Below are positions 14,529 through 15,858 of a stretch of DNA of 15,858 nucleotides, one piece after another; positions within the stretch are counted from its first letter, which is position 1; every line of letters begins with the position of its first letter. Made by a program: the position numbers and the translations under genes. The DNA is taken from assembly GCA_964490435.1 (NCBI GenBank), contig CAZBCF010000035.1:1-15858 (forward strand). The letters run 5' to 3'. This DNA comes from IMCC26077 sp964490435 (GTDB taxonomy: Bacteria; Actinomycetota; Actinomycetes; Nanopelagicales; Nanopelagicaceae). Under the pieces are notes generated by a model. That model was not told where the DNA came from. It ran no database searches and was given only the letters and a program-made list of their open reading frames with translations.

Positions 14529-15224
14529 GTGGTCCAGCAAATAATTATTTTGGCTGCCGGAATGGGTACTCGTCTCGGGAAGCCCTGGCCAAAGCCACTC
14601 ACACCGCTTCGTGACGGGCGCACCATCATGGAACAACAAATGAGCAATATTTCGCTTGCTTTCGGTGAACATGCACGTATTGGTGTGGTCGTGGGTTTTA
14701 AGATGGAAATGATCATGGAGGCGCACCCGCGCGCCGTCTTTATCTACAACGAGGTATTTGACCAGACCAACACTAGTAAAAGTTTGCTTAGAGCACTTCG
14801 GTCAAGTTGTGATGGCGGCGTTCTTTGGATGAATGGCGATGTCGTCTTTGATCCCAAAGTGCTAGAACGGATCAAACCTCTCATCGAAAAAGACCAATCA
14901 TTTATCTGCGTCAACACATCCAAGGTCGCCGAGGAGGAAGTGAAATACACAGTTGACAGCCAAGGAAATATTCTGGAGCTGTCGAAGAAAGTAGTAAATG
15001 CACTTGGTGAGGCAGTTGGAATCAACTTTGTAGCAGCCAAAGATAAACATGCCCTCATAGCCAGATTAGATGAAGTTTCCGACAACGATTATTTTGAGCG
15101 CGGTATCGAGGTTTCTATCGAAAAAGATAAAACCGCGTTCATACCAGTAGATATCTCAGATTTGTTTGCTGTGGAAGTTGATTTCCCCGAAGATCTCGAA
15201 CGGGCAAATGAGAGCGTCAAATAA
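14529..15224 (+). CDS. MobA/LicC-like nucleotidyltransferase (probable CTP:phospho-alcohol cytidylyltransferase)
   Basis: This cytosolic enzyme activates a phosphorylated small molecule with an NTP. The NTP-binding loop LAAGMGTRLG is at about residues 8-17, followed by KPWPKPL with the conserved lysine. The metal-binding Asp is D104 in LWMNGDVVFDP, and the YNEVFDQTNTSKSLLRAL segment resembles the substrate region of LicC and inositol-1-phosphate cytidylyltransferase. Near the end, YFERGIEV precedes a block that includes IPVDISDLFAVEVDFPEDLERA, a common end for this fold. Length is 231 aa, normal for single-domain cytidylyltransferases. It follows the TagF-like gene and faces the two CDP-alcohol transferases across the divergent promoter, so making their CDP-alcohol donor is a natural role. 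A sugar-1-phosphate nucleotidyltransferase is the chief alternative. Confidence 0.85.
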   Translation: MVQQIIILAAGMGTRLGKPWPKPLTPLRDGRTIMEQQMSNISLAFGEHARIGVVVGFKMEMIMEAHPRAVFIYNEVFDQTNTSKSLLRALRSSCDGGVLWMNGDVVFDPKVLERIKPLIEKDQSFICVNTSKVAEEEVKYTVDSQGNILELSKKVVNALGEAVGINFVAAKDKHALIARLDEVSDNDYFERGIEVSIEKDKTAFIPVDISDLFAVEVDFPEDLERANESVK

Positions 15225-15237
15225 TCAGTTACCAGGA

Positions 15238-15786
15238 CTATTGCTTCGAATTATTATCATCTAATTCGAAGTTTGCATCGCCCTCTTGAACTTCTTCTTC
15301 GACTTCTTCAAATTCGCCGTCAGAAAAATCATCTTCAGTCTCATCGTCTTCACCAAGTAACGCCAATGCCTCTTCGAGAGACATTTCACCATCAATTTCA
15401 TCTGCCTCAAGGTCCTCTTCGTCATCCTCGAGCAGGATCTCTTCTTCATCTTCCTCATTTTCTGCCGTGAGAGCGACGTCGTCAGCAGACAAAGCATCAA
15501 TAAGGTCTTCTTTACTCATGCCTTTAGTGTCAATTCCTGACTCAAGAGCAAGAGCCTGAAGTTCTTTGAGAGACATCGCTTGTAGATCATCAATGGTGTA
15601 CTCAGATTCCTCATCTGCCACGGCGCTCTGCGGTTTTGCTTCGTCAGCAGCGACCTTTGTGGCAGCAGCGCTAACTGCAGCCGCACGCGGTGAATCAGGA
15701 GCTGGAGCCTTAGCCTCTTTGCCGCCGAGATTCAGACGACTCATCTCTGCCCATGGATTATCTGAACCTGATTTCTTATCAGCCAT
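15238..15786 (-). CDS. Small highly acidic protein with Rho_N/SAP-like motif
   Basis: No enzyme family is recognised in this 182-aa protein. Residues about 1-60 are hydrophilic and rich in Ala, Lys and Pro. Residues about 63-102 (YTIDDLQAMSLKELQALALE and onward through GMSKEDLIDAL) look like the helix-loop-helix of Rho N-terminal/SAP domains, which bind nucleic acid. From about 105 to the end the sequence is almost a continuous run of Glu and Asp, interrupted by one hydrophobic helix (MSLEEALALLG). Such a tail is like those of RNA-polymerase delta subunits or DNA-mimic proteins, so a role in transcription or nucleic-acid handling is a guess. No signal peptide or membrane segment. The start ATG 15786 has a strong Shine-Dalgarno (AGGAAGGA, 15800-15793). 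It is convergent with the nucleotidyltransferase, 13 bp apart. Confidence 0.8.
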   Translation of the reverse strand: MADKKSGSDNPWAEMSRLNLGGKEAKAPAPDSPRAAAVSAAATKVAADEAKPQSAVADEESEYTIDDLQAMSLKELQALALESGIDTKGMSKEDLIDALSADDVALTAENEEDEEEILLEDDEEDLEADEIDGEMSLEEALALLGEDDETEDDFSDGEFEEVEEEVQEGDANFELDDNNSKQ

Positions 15787-15819
15787 CTCTGATCCTTCCT
15801 GAATCTCTTGTTTAGTCTC

Positions 15820-15858
15820 TTACTGCGCTTGATTATCTTGTGAGTCTTGAGAATCACT
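15820..15858 (-). CDS. Possible 3' end of an upstream gene (partial)
   Basis: Reading in from the right edge on the minus strand, one frame gives twelve codons (SDSQDSQDNQAQ) and a TAA at 15822-15820. A polar Gln/Asp/Ser-rich tail is plausible as the C-terminus of a gene in the same direction as the acidic protein, 33 bp upstream of it. Another frame also stays open over this short distance, so the assignment is tentative. Confidence 0.35.
   Translation of the reverse strand, partial: SDSQDSQDNQAQ

Noticed and set aside
15270..15450. Repetitive TCTTC/CTTCT-rich stretch that looks like a simple repeat
   Set aside because: It is explained by GAA/GAG/GAT codons of the acidic tail on the minus strand; no exact tandem unit persists.
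15273..15470. Plus-strand open frame rich in Leu, Arg, Pro and His opposite the acidic protein
   Set aside because: It is the complement of the Glu/Asp-rich repeats, has no ribosome binding site, and the minus-strand gene has a strong one.

Overview
The window reads as a compact chromosomal segment of a small-genome actinobacterium with roughly balanced base composition. It resembles the streamlined freshwater lineages (acI / Nanopelagicales type), but the lineage is an inference from these clues: genes are packed with gaps of 0-50 bp, stop and start codons overlap, tRNA-Ser, tadA and upp are clustered, the OB-fold family seen here is typical of Actinobacteria, and several starts have a -10-like hexamer directly in front of them, as in leaderless transcription. 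I see no insertion sequence, phage gene, CRISPR array or broken gene, and no gene-free stretch over 300 bp.

Layout. (1) 1-2447: the 3' part of a tRNA-Ser, then a KimA/APC-type permease whose cytoplasmic tail carries a USP-like domain and, unusually, a C-terminal OB-fold domain. (2) 2462-4489: tRNA-Ser(CGA) and tadA on the minus strand, divergent from upp, followed by a stand-alone ParA-type ATPase. (3) 4486-8920: a class III aminotransferase on the minus strand, divergent from a plus-strand operon of ACT-domain malic enzyme, phosphomannose-isomerase-like protein and DedA membrane protein. (4) 8888-13198, all minus: two CDP-alcohol phosphatidyltransferases, a family-2 glycosyltransferase, a YqhA/UPF0114 membrane protein and a DMT-type transporter. 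(5) 13252-15224, plus: a CDP-glycerol glycerophosphotransferase (TagF)-like protein and a MobA/LicC-like nucleotidyltransferase. (6) 15238-15858, minus: a small, very acidic Rho_N/SAP-like protein and the last codons of a gene running in from outside.

How the genes may work together. The genes from about 10445 to 15224 form one functional block: a nucleotidyltransferase that could make a CDP- or NDP-activated polyol, two CDP-alcohol transferases, a TagF-like polymerase and a GT2 glycosyltransferase. This is the parts list for an envelope phospholipid head group or a phosphodiester-linked glycopolymer. The chemistry cannot be fixed from sequence. One of the two CDP-alcohol transferases has His in place of the fourth signature Asp. 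The remaining genes are central metabolism (malate to pyruvate, amino-group transfer, uracil salvage, mannose phosphate), tRNA decoding (wobble deaminase, tRNA-Ser) and transport.

The best candidates for something less described are the permease/USP/OB fusion, the two-strand CDP-alcohol/TagF-like locus with its His-variant enzyme, the acidic Rho_N-like protein, and the recurrent leaderless-promoter pattern.
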